Assembly: GCF_018320785.1 (NCBI RefSeq)
Contig: NC_054866.1
Coordinates: 14,803,885-14,867,884, forward strand
From: Cheilinus undulatus
Lineage: Eukaryota > Chordata > Actinopteri > Labriformes > Labridae
Direction of reading: 5' to 3'
Length of the DNA: 64,000 bases
Within the stretch, counting starts at the first letter, position 1; the number at the start of each line of letters is the position of its first letter. The notes under the pieces were generated by a model. The model saw only the letters and a program-made list of their open reading frames with translations. It was not told where the DNA came from and searched no databases. A program made the translations under genes and the position numbers. Below, one piece after another: positions 38,217 to 53,200 of this stretch.

Positions 38217-41200
38217 GTAAGAGGGCTATCTGGTGGTAGAAGCTTGGACACTAACTAAAGTTTTGATGGTGTTTTATAAACTTTTACTAAATTTTCTCTA
38301 CACATGACCAAACCTTTAGTGATTACAATAATATTTCAACTGTTGACAAAATTATGATGCAATCCTTGACTGTGTATAAGAAGTGGATGCAGCCTAGAGT
38401 CAATGCAACACTGCATTAAATTTGCATTCTCTCAGTGACCTGCATGGGGAGACTTTGATAGACACAAAAATATTTCTATTGCAGAAAAACAATCATACTC
38501 TAGGTCTCTACTAACAGCAACCTCCGGTGTTAAAAAAGAAAGAAGAAAAAAATTGCATTTAGCTGACTCGTCCAAAGTCAAGTAAGCACATTGTGTAAGC
38601 CAACTTCCTACAGAAAGGGTGCAAAGTTGGTATCTAAAATGTGGCTAACGGTTGCAGTGCTAGCACCGCTGGCTTTTAAGCCTTTTTGCAGGCAGTGGTG
38701 GAAAAAGTACATGACAATTGTACTCAGGTAAAAGTTCAGTTACTCTGGCTAAAATTTACTTCAGTAGAAGTAGAATTACTTATGTTTATGTTTTTAAGAT
38801 TAGGTGTTTTCTAACAAACACAAGCAACAAATCACTCTGTATTATTGCCAAAACAATATTAGATTAAACACTAACTGTTCTTTCATATAGGCCAGGCATT
38901 TATGTAAGGATGACATAACATGATACATGAATCAGTGTGAATAAAATATCTTTATCAGCCTACTTTCACCAGCTTTGATCACAGTTGTAAATTTCCTGAC
39001 TTGTTGAACATAAAGCCTTGTAGCAATCATCATGAAAACTAGGGCTAAAAAACTTTGAAAAAATGTTAGATTATTTTGACTCATAGGCCAGATGCAATGT
39101 GAAATGTTGTATTAGGGGAATTGTCATTTTTATATCATTCACATTTTAAAAAAAGAAAAACATTTACAGAAATATTCTAGAAAATAAAGATGCTTCAACA
39201 TTTGCATGATGTGTAGAGCATAACTTCTATGCTGCAAAAAATTGCGTGAAATTGTTTTAAACACATTGTCAGGTCAAAGAAGCATTGTAACTTCTGTGAT
39301 TTGAAAACTGCAGTAGGACATGTTGTGATTTACTTGCTGTAATTGTCCAGCTTTAGTGTCCACTGAGGAGTTCTAAACTAAAATATGAACTTTCCTTATT
39401 GACAACAACACCATGAAATTATATGGATCTCCAACAAGCTTTTTTTCAGGTCAGGTCACACCTCTATAATGAAATAAAAATACATCAGCTGTTTAAGGAT
39501 GTGCTACTGTGTAGTCAACAGAGGTGGAAAAGTTACATGACTGTTCAAGTAAAAACAGTTCTTCTGGCTAAAACTTAAGTTAAAGTATAATTACTGATTT
39601 CAAAATGTACTCAATAAAGTACAAGTACCCAAAATGACTACTCAATTACAGAAATTTGAGTAAATGTAATAAGTTACTTTCCACCTCAGATTGTAGGTTA
39701 GCATGTATTCTTGGGCTGAATATTGTCACTCATTAGCTTGGTTATATGTGAATACCTGACACAGCCTCTGCAAAACTAGATCAAAACAGTGTTAACTAGG
39801 GGTGGGTGTGATTACGGAACAGCCTGCTATTGGCTGACAGACACTCAAAGAGAGTAACAATATGGTGGTTAGCATTCAAGCTAGCGGTAATAAATGATCG
39901 TAATTCAATTCAAATGGATAAAAAGACGTTCAATATCGAGTTTACTGGTGTGGATTTAATCATCAAAGTCCCCAAAAGTCACACGAGTTCCAGGCTCAGT
40001 GAAAATGCTGCTGAACAGGATTCAAAAGCATCAGTAGTGTCAATGGGGAAACACTATGGCTAGCTTCAAGAAGAAAAACAAGTAAGATGCAATGATTTAT
40101 GGTTCAAAAGTAATTTAACTTTTGATAAACTGTGTCACTTCTTGTCTTGTACGACAGCACCGGTCTGGAAGGCGTTTTAACGATCACATTCAGAGAAAAA
40201 CTGTTACACAGCCTCCATTCTTTGCTGCTGCTGCATGTCCCTTAGTTCTTCTTCGCTGCGCTAAAAACAGAAGCCCTTTCATACAGTGGTAGGGAAGAAG
40301 AACTGATTTCCGGTTTATAGCACTAACATTTTGCATGGCTAAACAAAGCAAAATATAAAGCTAAACCAAACGGTATCAGATAGGTACATAAACTCATGTA
40401 CTCACTGATACCAATACCTGCATTTTAACCAGTATCAGACGTAGTTCCAATACTGGTATCGGAATCTGAACAACTCTATACAGCATAGTATCGCGATATT
40501 TTGTCTGGTGACATACCGTATCGTATCGTTCACCAAGTATTGATTTTTTTCAAATTAATTGTTAACATGAACTGGAGTCTATAATGATGGACAAATAAAA
40601 TAAATTGTTTGGACAATTGTTTGTCCAGTGAGGTTGGCAGAGGTGAACGGTCATAGAGAAGCAGAAAGTTAGTACAACAAACATGGCAGCACCAGGGGAA
40701 AGACATTAGAAATGCAAGAAAGGCATGAATGAGATGGACATGGCACATGAGGTTTGCAAGAAGTGCTACATGAAAATAAAATACTGTGGAAATATGACAA
40801 ACATGAGGGCAAGGCTAACGCTAAATCACCTAACAAATGAAAAAAATGGTGTAGATGGTGTATTGCAATATATGGTACCACAATACTCACTGTATTGCAA
40901 AATGTGTAAAATTGCAATAATATCAAATCTTGACACAATTATCGTGATTGTATCGTATCGTGGGGCCACTAGTGATTCCCACCCCTAGTGTTAACCATGC
41001 TTTTCAAATGAGCTGCTGTCAATGCTATCGGTACACTGCTGTTTACATCAGATTATAGAGAGAGTGGCAACAAGGCAGTGGCCATTTAGAACAGCTATGG
41101 GGACTGCTAGTGAATTTCAATAATTAGACTGTGTGAAATCAAATGGAAAATATTCTTATTTATTGTCACAGTAGACATTATCATAATAAGTTGGTGGTCA

Positions 41201-44200
41201 CAAATGACAGTTTCAAGTTGAGCCCGACCGATATGGGATTTTTGGGGCCCATGCCGATACCGATGTTGAGGGCTAAAAAAACTGATATCTGATATAGTGG
41301 TCGATAACCGATATATTGGTCAATAAGAACATTGATATACACAGGATATATTACTGTACATGAACACTAATGTGGACATGTGAATTAACAGTTGCATTTG
41401 TCTTTGTTTATTTCACAAAGATGCAACTTAGACGACATTAAAACACTGTGTAATACTCTTTTATTGTGGCTGTGGACCATATTAGACAGGAAAATGGCAA
41501 ATGGAGAGCCATATTAACATCGTTGTGGCAAATATGCACATAGAATATGTTTACAATGTGTTTCTTGATAACCCTGAGGAAGGCCACAAGCTTAAATGCA
41601 CCTATTTTGTAAAGTTGTTCTCTAAAGATCTACTATTAGTGAATCTTTCTGTCTCCACACTGGTAGAATATGTCACAGGAAAGATTAACTCTGTATGAAT
41701 GCTTTTCTGGTTTGTGCTTTTCACAGTAAAAGTCTGGTTTAGCATTTCTATGGATAAACTTCCTCTGTACACTGAATCAAGTCGCTTTTAGCGGGGTTCA
41801 TTGAGGTAAAACTTACTAAGGACAGGGCTTTGAGAGCAGGGAGATGAGGCTGACATGCAGAAAACTCACACCCTGTGTGAAAGCAGCACCGGCAAGACCT
41901 GGAGCTGATGTGTGGCACACACAAGTAGCAAAACAAGCCGAGTGTGTCCGAATGCAGCAGGGACTGCTGCGCAAGGACTTGGCTGCCTGTGAGTGCTTAA
42001 GGACGGGGAGGGACCCACGGCAGCAGCTGCTGCTCACTGAGAAGAGCAACAACGATACGTGCTTTCACGTCAGTCTCCAAAACTCTCCAATAACACCAGA
42101 AAAAGTCGCTAGATTTGTCACTAGTCGCTTTTTTGAAAAAGAGTCTTTAGAGGGGTCTGAAGACTTGCTAAATATAGCAACAAAGTCGCTAAGTTGGCAA
42201 CACTGAGTAGGGTAGAGCAGCTGTGTTTGAGGGGGCGGGGCCAGGCTCGGGCTGAGTTCAACAGGGACACAGAGCGACAGGAGCAGAGACAAAATCCCTG
42301 TGCAGCAAAAAAAGTTAATATAATGGCTACATATTGGCCGATGTTGATTGATCTGTGATACGCTGTAATTGGCCCTATTAATTGGTCTGCCAATAAATCG
42401 GTCGGGCTCTAGTTTCAAGTGTTAATCAAAGCAATATAATGTTAATCTACCAAATGATAATGCATTGAGTGCAAAGAGATGATATGCAGGAGATGTTTAA
42501 AGACATGGATACCATGTGATTGACTTATAACAAACATGTTAATCTGTCAGCTAGGATAGTTGTTGCAATGCTTATCACTTGATGGTCTCTTCTGGCTCCA
42601 CAAAAACAAGATAGTTATGGCCAAAATGCCTAACTTTTTGCTATAAGCATTAGTTCACAAAGTAGTGAATGCTGTAAGCATGACTATGTTAACTTTTATA
42701 AGCAATCTATGGAAATAATAATATTTCTTTACTTCACAGGCCCATACAGGATGTTGAAGAAGCTGCACAAGGCCTTGACAGCTAAGTCCAACCAGGACGC
42801 TGTGCTTATTGCCAATGCCTTGTTCACACAAGAGGGCTTCCCCTTGGAGGGGACCTTTATAGCCACCAACAAAGACAACTTCCAGTGTGAGAGCAGGAGC
42901 ATGGACTTCAGCAACCCTGATGTGGCAGCAGAAGAAATCAATGCATGGGTCAACAACAAGACCAAAGGTGGGAGGCACAGATGTGTCATCAAAAACAAAC
43001 TCGAGTTATGCCCAAAAAACCTTTTTAAAGGCAGGCATACACTACAAACTCAACTGTTATATGGAGATTGTTATGACACTTGATGCAGAAATGACCATAC
43101 CTGGTAAGAGCAGCCAGTAATGTCAAAGTATATTCAGAATTTTAAGAGAATTTAAAACCCGTAGACCACTTCTTTTTATTTTTTTTGCTAAAGATGTATG
43201 TATATAGAGGTGTATTTATAAGTATTCCTAATCAGTTAAGGTCTAGAGCTTAACATTTGAGTACAAATTATTTAAATTCTTCAGATTGTGTTAGAAATAT
43301 ACATAGTGTTAATCTATTATCAGCCTTCTGACAGCACATAGATGATGAGAGTTGCATTAGTTGTTTTGGCTCGCTGTATACTGACTTTAAAATCTAGTCT
43401 ATTCTAAGCCTCATACATTTGTACTATTGCTGAAATTTTTGCAAGGCCCAAGTCTGAGGCCAAGATTTTCAGATACAGTCAAGTTTCTTGCATGTACAAA
43501 GGTACACCTGGGAGATAACATGCATTATTTGTGTTGAGTTGAATGTAAAAATATATTTTTTTCTGATCAGACTTCTCTAACCCTTTTAATACTCCTGTGT
43601 GCATATTTATCCAGGTCACATCCCCAGCCTGATCAAAGCAGACATGCTGGACGCGGCTATGACCCGTCTGGTTGCTGTCAACTCAATCTACTTCAAAGGC
43701 TTATGGAAGTCTCGCTTCCAGCCCGAGAACACCAAGATGAGGCCCTTCAACGGGGGCGATGGAAATGTATACAAAGTTCCAATGATGTCCCAGCTGTCGG
43801 TCTTTAACATTGGTGAGTGCGGATGTGGGGAAGGTTTCCGATGTGTCTGCTGTATTCGACTTGCTCTTTGAATATTTCTTTGCCAGTGTTTTAGATGCAA
43901 TGTGATGCCTCATCAAAAATGTTCTTAACTACACTCCACCAACCTATAACATTTACTCAAAGCTTCCTTTATAGTTCCCTTAAAATACGGTATTTGAGAC
44001 GCACTGTTAAAACCTATTTTTTCAACTGAAAGTTGGCTGTGTCCTATCTAGCAATAAGACCAATATATCAGTATAAAATGCAGAGATATATGCCATCATG
44101 ACTCTAAGCCACCACCATCGCACATCTCATGTGACCACACTGGATTAAAATCTCACCCTCATTTATTGTGTGTTGGTAGCTGCTGCTTTCACGGCTTAAA

Positions 44201-47200
44201 ATGTGCAGAGATACAGGGTGTAGCAAAGCAGACCAGGCTGGTGGTGCCACTTTGGAACGTGTTTTATCCCTCGCTAGGTGGTAATTCTGCATTTAAAGAA
44301 AATGGTAGTGTACAGTGAAGTAAATAAATGTTACGGGGTGCTGGTTTACCAAATAAAAGACTAGTGACCAAAAGAGATTTGCCAAGCCACTTGCATACTG
44401 TGGGTCTTTACTTAATATCTATGTTGTTTCTGTTACCATACACAGAGGTTTTAACAGCTGTATTGGTAGCCAGCAGGTGTGCAAATACCATATGGTAAAA
44501 ACAGATAGTACTACGAAGCTACACCGTAACACAATGTTGTAAACATTACTGATTCCAATGAATACAGTTTGGCCTGTTTATCACTCTGGGAGACCCCTGT
44601 AATAGATTATTTCTCTTTTACCTCTGCCAAGGAGGTTATGTGATCGGGTGGGTTTGTTAGTTAGTTTGTTTTCTTGTTAGTTTGTTAGTTAGTTAGTTTG
44701 TTTGTCAGCAATTTCAAACTGGTTGGTTGGTGGGTGGGTGGGTTTTGTTGGCAGGCAACATAACTAAAAAAGTTATGGACGGATTTTGAATAAATTTTCA
44801 GGAAATGTCAGAAATGGCAAAAGTAAGAACTGATTAGATTAGGGACGGATCCAGGAATTCTTTAAAGGATTCTTCACTATTGGGAGATAGGGCTAATGGT
44901 GGAGGTCTGCGCTCTCTGAGTGCTTTTCTAGTTTACAAATGGGGCTTATTTCGGGGATTTTTATGTGTTACAGCTCTAAATACAGATTATACGCTGTTGT
45001 GATGTAGACTTAGTGATGTCATGCCTTGGTCTGTTGACTATTGTAAGTGAATCCTCAAGTTTAGCACTTTGGCCAATCCAATCTTGTTTCTTTTAATCTT
45101 GATGTGTTTTTGCTGGCCATTTAGTCACTCTTGGAACTAGCCTAAAACAGCTGTGATGAGAATAGAATAGAATAGAATATAAACACCAAATATTAATATA
45201 TACAATAGAAAACAGTTTGTATATTAAACAGTGCAAAAATAATGCAATATAAGTGTGAGGGCCTTATCATAAAGATGACTTGTTTGTTAGATAGTGAATC
45301 AATATGTTATCCATGAGGGATGCTCTGTTATGGTAGAAATCAAAATCAGGACTATTATAATGTTAAAATCACAATTATTAAACATTATTCTTTATGTTAC
45401 CTCATTTAATATCATCTGTATCATATGCATTTATTAAACTTATTCCCTCTTAACACTTTATATATTTTGAATTTGTCTAAAATCTAAAAGTGAATTAACA
45501 TAAGTGGGTAAATATATAAATATACAGAAATTACAAGATATAATAATAATTTTTAATTAATAAATAAAAACTCTGTTTTTTTGTCTTGTAAATATATTAT
45601 TGCAGCCAAAATATAACAAGAAACACTAAAACATAAAATAGAACATGACAAAACTTCTGTGCAAAATAAGCACAACACAGCATGCGGCACAGCAGTTTTT
45701 TAATCTTAATTATCCCGTTTTCATGACCTTGGGATGCCAAAATGGACAAAAAAGGTTAAATGCGAAGCTCCTTTATTAAAGTTTTCAAACAGAGTGAGTG
45801 AAACATATTAACTTTAAAACAGTGATGCTCTGAAATTTTCTTTGGATGCCTAAAGTCACCTTTAGAGTCAGTGTTTGCTTAAATAATGAATTGTCTGTCC
45901 TTGAGTTATGTATGCAATATCTGCTTGAAAACAAATGTGTAAAAGGTTACATTTTTAGCTAGCGTGTACTTTACAGCTTTCAGTCACATGACTGCTGCTG
46001 CTGAGACCTGGAGGGCAAAAGGAGCTTAGGAAAGTGGCATACTCCATTAAGTTGCTGTGTAGGCATTTTAATTTTCCACCTTGTTAAAAAAACATGTTTA
46101 CATCACTTGACAGCCGCAGAAGAATGGTGCTAAACCTGAAAGTATTAAGCACTTGTGACCCTTTATACAGCACCAGGGGCACCATTTCAGTCACAAAACG
46201 CAGCAAAATTCTTACAGAACTTCACTTGAATGACTATCATCTAGTGTATTGGTTTTCAACCTGGGGTCCGGGACCCCCTTGGGGTGTGCCAGAGATTTCA
46301 GGGGGGTGCAAGGCTCTGTCTGCTTCAGGGTTGCCAAAATCATATTCACTCATACTAACCAACAAAATCATGATAAAACACTTATGAATAGTTCATGCGT
46401 AGGTCTGTTGGTAAGAAAACCTTTGTGTGGGGCTATTTTATATAGATTTGAACAATGAAAACTTTGAAATTTGACATTAATTTTTGACATCCGTGTTTCA
46501 CCTTTTGTTTGGGTTGGTCCTGGGGGTCCTCTATGATACAAGTAAGGGGGGGCTCATAGGAAAATAGGTTGGGAACCATTGATATACTGTATGTTTAGCA
46601 GAGAATCCCTCCCCTTTCCCATCCAATCAGATGAAAGTCTTTAAAGTTACAGAGTTACATGTGTTTGTGATGAGGTGGGTCAGTAATGCTGTTGTTGGGG
46701 GAAGAGGTGGGCAAGAAATTCAGAGATGAATGCTAATCAGTTTACATTAGCACGGTGATGTTATGGAATGATAGTAGGATCACTGTCAACTGTCTCTTTC
46801 AGTAAAATTTCTGGGGAGGTAATACTGTTTAAACTGCAATATTTTAATGATGTCAACACAATATTTGATGGCAGGATTAGCAGAAGTCTTTAAGGTCAAT
46901 AAAGGGTAACAATAAACAGAGCATCTAACAGCATGAGTCAACAATTTCCTCTTGGCTTTCTTTCACTGATGATATCTTTAGGAGTAAATCAAGGCTTGTT
47001 TCCTTATCGGTAAGTATATCAAACTAAACAAATGGTATCATGTAAAAGATTTAACTAGTTAGAGCACGTAGGCAGCATCTGAGACTGGTAAATGCTCAGC
47101 TGCATGCAGTAACAAAATTTTCTTACCTGTCAGGTAGGTGGTTAGTAAGTGTGTTACATCAATGTAACAGCTATACATACTCAAAACTTCTCATTGAGCA

Positions 47201-50200
47201 ATTATGACATAAAAACACGAATACATGGATACAGTCAGTGTCATACTCAGGGGCAGGGGATCCTGTGGGGAAAACCAAACAGAATACGCTCCCATTATTT
47301 CCAGCACGTATTAAAAGATTGGACAAATGATCCTTTTCTACCTCGTTAATTGACCTGTAAGAGATCAAATCACAGTCTCTGTAGATATGAGAAATTAAAC
47401 TTAACACATTGTCAATTAATCAAACATTTATGACACCCCTGAAACAATCAAACACTTTGTTGGGTAAGGTGAAATTGACATTGAAGTTGCATGCAATGAG
47501 GCACTGACTAGGGACAAACACATTCAGATTTTAGATTCCTTGGAGCAAGCTCTCTCATAAGATGACTTGCAGCCACAGTTTTCTCCACATTGTGCATTGG
47601 TTGGTTAAAATATGAAATGAAAATATTGAAAAAAATCGAGATTTTAAAAAAGTCTGTAGGTAGTGTAGAACGGCATACAGCAGCTCTTTGGCATTGGAGT
47701 AAGTGGTTTGTTCTCCCCCTCAGCCAGAAGCAGATGTGATGTTTACTGGGTGCTCCCCTTGATGCCATCTTTATCTATTTCTTTGTGCATCTTTACATGC
47801 AGGCTATTCTTTTACTCTCAGATCTGTTCATTTTCTGTAACTTTAGTTAGTTGTGATATTTTTGATTTTTGATTTGTTTTGCTTTTTATATCAGCAGATT
47901 CCAGTCTGTGATTCCTGCTTCAGCTTCTGTGTAGCCGCAGAGAAACACAAGCTGAGACATGCCACATCCACAGGACATTATTTGGTCCTGTGTGAAATGA
48001 AATGATACACCAGTCAGACGTCTATATTTAGATGAACTATCAGAGTTGTGTAGGCGTGGCGGGTACTGCAGATAGATTCTCACACAGTGCTGGAGTTAAA
48101 CTGAGGTCATGTTAAGCTGTGACGCACGGAGGTTTGTGTCTCTCTACCATTTCCTGCAGTGTGTTGACATTAGTCTGAATGTCTGCGATTTGTTTGAGTT
48201 ACTGTCTTTAAATTATTTCAGACAGTTCATTGGGAAAAAAATCCGTAACACCCTAAATCTTTTGACTCAAGCGTGATAAACTTGTATTTATATTCTTGAT
48301 GTCATGACTTCAGAACATACTGCGTTGCGATTTCATTTGCTGCCAATATAAAGCTAGAGGAACTGTGTGGTCCAAGATAAGAGGATGTTTGTGGTCTAAG
48401 ACTCATGTTGGGGCTTGTTTTCTTTGGCCAAAAATTACTTTGACATCAAAGTTAAACAGTACATTTGTCAGTCTTGTTTTGCAACTTAGGATCATGAAGA
48501 AGGGGTGAGAAGAGTGCTGTTCTTGAAAAAGACGAAGAAACCCCAAGTTATAATCAACATTAAAAGTTTTTTTTTTTAAGTCGAATACAACTCTTTTAAA
48601 ATGGATCTTTGAAAGCACAGTAGAAATCTAAGTCATGTCTGTGTTATTGTAAATTTCAGTATGGAATTGAACATTTATCACAATTTGCACAGCTGCAGGA
48701 AAGTACTATCAATGCTTAGATTTCCATGTAAATTCCCACACATTGTCTAACCATTAAAAGTAAATTAGAAAAGCACTCAAACAGCATAGACCTCCGCCAT
48801 TAGCCCTATCTCCCAATAGTGAAGAATCCTTTAAAAACATTCCTGGATCCAGATGGTGATCCAGACCACTCCCAAAATCTAATTCGCAGATTACTCCCTC
48901 CCTGGTGGGGTGGAGACACAATGAGGCAAAGCACTGGCTTCGCTATGGTTGGACTGTCATGGCAGAAGCACCCATGGTCTCACCAGATGTTTGGAAGTCA
49001 TGGCATAGGGTGGAATATTCCTATATTCCTCCCAGCATTGTGAGTATTTTTGCTACAATTCGCTGTCTTTCTGTCTGTTACGCTCCGACTTGTCTCCTTG
49101 ACCGGGCATGCGTCTTTCAAACTCTAGAAACTCCAAAACTTTGAATAAAAACACACCAAAAACATGCTGCTGGGATTGAAGTTACTGATGTCTGCCATCT
49201 TCTGGTGTAAAGTGGTAACAGTGCGGACCTCTGGCATTAGCCCTATCTCGCAATAATAAAGAATCCTTTAAAAAATTCTTGGATCCAAACGGTGATCCGG
49301 ATCAGTCCCAAAATCTAATCAGTTCTTCCTTATGCCATTTCTGACATTTCCTGAAAATTTAATGAAAATCCATCCATAACTTTTGAGTTGTGTTGCCTGC
49401 CAACCAACCCACCAACCAACCAACCAACCAACCAACCAGTTTGAAATTGCTACTGACCCAACACATCACGATATATAATGACATATTTAATAGTTCTGTT
49501 CTGATAGTGTATGCTGTGCAATGAGATTACTAACACAGCACCAAACACACAAACAGTTTCAGTCACTAAGACCCAACAGCCTCCTCTCTCAAAACTCCAA
49601 TAAACAAGGAAAGTGTTGCTGTTAGCTACCTGTTTTATCTGTTTCAGAACTATTTCAGTCCAGTTCCCTTCCTTATCAGTCTGATCTTGATGTGTTTAAA
49701 GCCTGGTTCAGACCAGAGTTTCACGACAACATTGGGTTGCAAAGCACTTTGAACTTTGAGCTCTTCAAAAAATTAATGTATAAAAATGTAAGAGCAGTAT
49801 ATCGGGTCACTGTGGTTCAGTTGGTACAGCCAGTTGTCTCTCAACTTGTTGGTGGTTCAATCCCCAGCCCCAACAGTCACATGCTGATATGTCCTTGGGT
49901 AAGACATTTAGCACAAAATTGCTCCATTGTTGCTTCAGTGGCTGGAGAATGTGTATGGATGTGTATCACTAGGATTAGTTAATCATGATGACCACTCTAC
50001 ACGGCTGAATTTGCCTTCAGTGTGTGAATGTGGAGTGGATGGCTAGGTATGAGCTGCAGGGTAAAAAGAAGGCTTTTCATGGTAATTACTACATAAATAA
50101 AAGAAAGAGCAAGATACACTTAAACAGGAGACACTGTAATAAGGATACACCAGGTCATCAACATAGCGTTGGTATTGTTAGGGAGCAGCTTTAAAAGTTC

Positions 50201-53200
50201 ATATGTTACAGCAGATGTGAACGTTTCTGCCTGTATATATACAGCAGATATCAGCCTGACATATCACCAGAATGTTCTATAAATGGTGGTACAGATCATT
50301 TATGATCTAAACCTTATTTTTTGTTTAATCTGTCAAAAGTAATTTAGTCCCAACCCTATTGTCTGATGTACAATGAAAGGTTTATTTTACACCCATACAA
50401 GGAGATGTTGACTGCCAGTCATGCATCACTTTAAAAAGGTTTATTCAGTGAAAAAGAGAGATGAGAAGCACCATGATTGTAGAGACAGTAGGACCACATA
50501 TAATCAATCTCTTTATCACCAGGTGAAAAATCCTTCAGGTTTCATGCGTTCCGTATTTTTAACCCCTTACCTCTTTTCCTCTCCCAGGTGTAGCCAGCAC
50601 ACCCCAGGGACTGAAATATAAGGTGATCGAGCTGCCCTATCACGGTGGCTCCATCAGCATGTTGATCGTTCTGCCATCAGAAGAGGACACCCCTCTGTCT
50701 CATGTTATCCCACACATCAGCACAGCCACGGTGCACAGCTGGACTTCACTCATGCACACAAGAAAAGTTCGCCTACTGATCCCCAAGTAAGTCAACCTTT
50801 CCAGTTTCCCAGATACAGCTCAAAAAATGTGAATATTGTGGAAACATTAATTTTTTCATAATTTTATCACTAAAGTTAAACTTTCATATAAAGATTAAAT
50901 ATGTATAACATTAATTATTTGAAGCCTGTCTTGTTTTAATCTGTATGATTGCCTTATAACACATGAAAATCAAAAAATCCAGTTTTTCAAAAGAAAACAA
51001 TATTACATCAAGCCAGAAAAAATTATTTGAAATATAGAAGCACCCATCCTCTGAAATGTATGATCGGTTATGCACTCAGTGATTGGTTGAGACTCTTTTT
51101 GTGCAACATCCTCCATTAAAGCATGATAATGTAGCATGGCACGGACAGTCAGCCTGCGTCACTGTTGAGGTGTTACAAGGTTTAGATCAGGCAAGTTGGC
51201 TTCAAGTTTGAAGTCCAGAAGTTAAAATGATCAGCGAGGATTTGGGGATCCTCGTCATCTGGTGTTGTTCCACTGTGTTTGATCAAATTCAAACATAAAT
51301 CGACTTATGTTGCACGGTCAGTCATAAGTTAGAAACTTGTGTTAAAACTAGGCTATGTTGGACCTGACACAATGCTACTGTTAAGTGGATATGGTATTGT
51401 GTGAGCCATATCTTGTAGTATTCAAGATGAACACTCCCTATTTTTTTGTTTTAAATAATACAAACATAGCATTACCTAAAGTGGTTTTATACAAGTTGTA
51501 TAACAGATATCGCCCTCACAGCAGAAATTGAAGTTATAATTGCAGTTCTATTTATGGAAAATGATGAATGCTAGAGGAATTGTTTGTGTTCACTTTACAT
51601 GAATGTGACTGTAACATTGTGCTCTTGGATGTTTTATTGTCTGCAGGTTTACTGCTGAAGCCGAGGTAGATCTGGAAGCCCCCCTGTCAGCGTTGGGAAT
51701 AACAGACATGTTCAGTCAGGCCAAAGCTGACTTCAGACACATCAGTGAGTAAAAGCACAGTCAGTCCTACCATACCGGTGACACACTGTCTCCAAGTATT
51801 TACAACAGGTCTATTTGGGTATGAGGACAGGCTTCTAAATGACAAATATTGTTTGCTGTTTACTGCCAGAGCAAGTGGGAAACAAACTGTCTCACCATGC
51901 AGTGTGAAGAAATGAATCACTGGTTAACACTCCATCTGTTCTCCCCAAGTGTTGAATTAAAAGAAACACTCAGCAAGGCTCTCTGGTGCCATCATGTGGT
52001 GTAATGTAAAAAGTGATGTTAGCATATGCAGTGTTACGGGCACATAATAGATTGCAGACCTATTTTAAAAGACAGACTAGATCTACCTTCTCTTGTTGCC
52101 TGCTTTTACAAGGTATAAAGTACAAATGTCTTTTTTTATGTCTTTATTGATAGAGGAGGACAGTAGATGGAGTAAGAGGGATTAGAGAGTGGGGAAATGA
52201 CATGCAAGAAAGGAGCAAGGGGCTGGACTTGAGCCCACGCTGACTACATACATGTAGAGCAAATAACAACTAGGCCATCTGGTTTATGTTTCCTAATAAA
52301 TTTTTCAAGTTGTTTACCACTGAAAAGTTGCTAATAAATGATTATGAACCTGTTCTACTCCTGTTGTTTTAGGTGCTGAACCTCTTTATGTATCCAAGGC
52401 TCTCCAGAAAGCCAAAATTGAGGTGAATGAAGATGGCACAAAAGCTGCAGCTGCCACCAGTGAGTATTTGTTTTTAGCTTAATTTTGGACTTAAATATTG
52501 AGTGTATTGATAATGTACTTTCAGTGTAATACATTAATTACAAAAATACATAATCTTATGCCATCTGACATGCTTTCATTATGTTTGTTAGCTGCCATTT
52601 TGTTGGCCAGGTCATCCCCACCCTGGGTCACAGTGGACAGACCTTTCCTCTTCTTCATCAGACATAAACCCACAGGTAACTTCCTCTAATTGCATATGGG
52701 TTTTCTCATCGTTAAAATAATTCCAAGAGTTTCCCATTAGTATGGCCTGTGGACCTCTGATAATTTGCAATATTTTTCTGTGTTTTTAAACCTGAATCTA
52801 CTGTGTCTGTAATTTTAAATTAAAAATCCCAGGGTAACTTAATAACCAAATCTGGTCCACACATAGGTCCTCTTATAATAGTGAACCATTTCAAATCAGC
52901 ATCCCGGTAAATTTGGGTAGTCTTTTTTTGATGATCTGTGCAGCTTTTCTGTTCCTTTATATTTTTTTGGTTGGAAAAGCAGGCATAGTGAACAAATGTT
53001 TTGACACTTATAGGCTGTTCATAGTGCTTTTCAGTGTTTGTTCACAAATGACTTTAGTTTGCCTAACTTGCTTCCTATTAACCTACTACCCATGCTTACA
53101 TAAGGATGTCTGTCTGCTCAGTTAGTGCATACAGTGCTTCTCCCATCCCTCCTCATAACACTTCTCTTTACCTGTGGCTGATGTTGTGTCAGTACTATTT

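Noticed and set aside
41844-42206. 120-residue frame as a gene
   Set aside because: Lies wholly in the non-coding interior of hAT element C; overlapping frames on the other strand are equally long.
49796-49870. tRNA gene
   Set aside because: A and B boxes are present but the cloverleaf is broken and a SINE body and tail follow.
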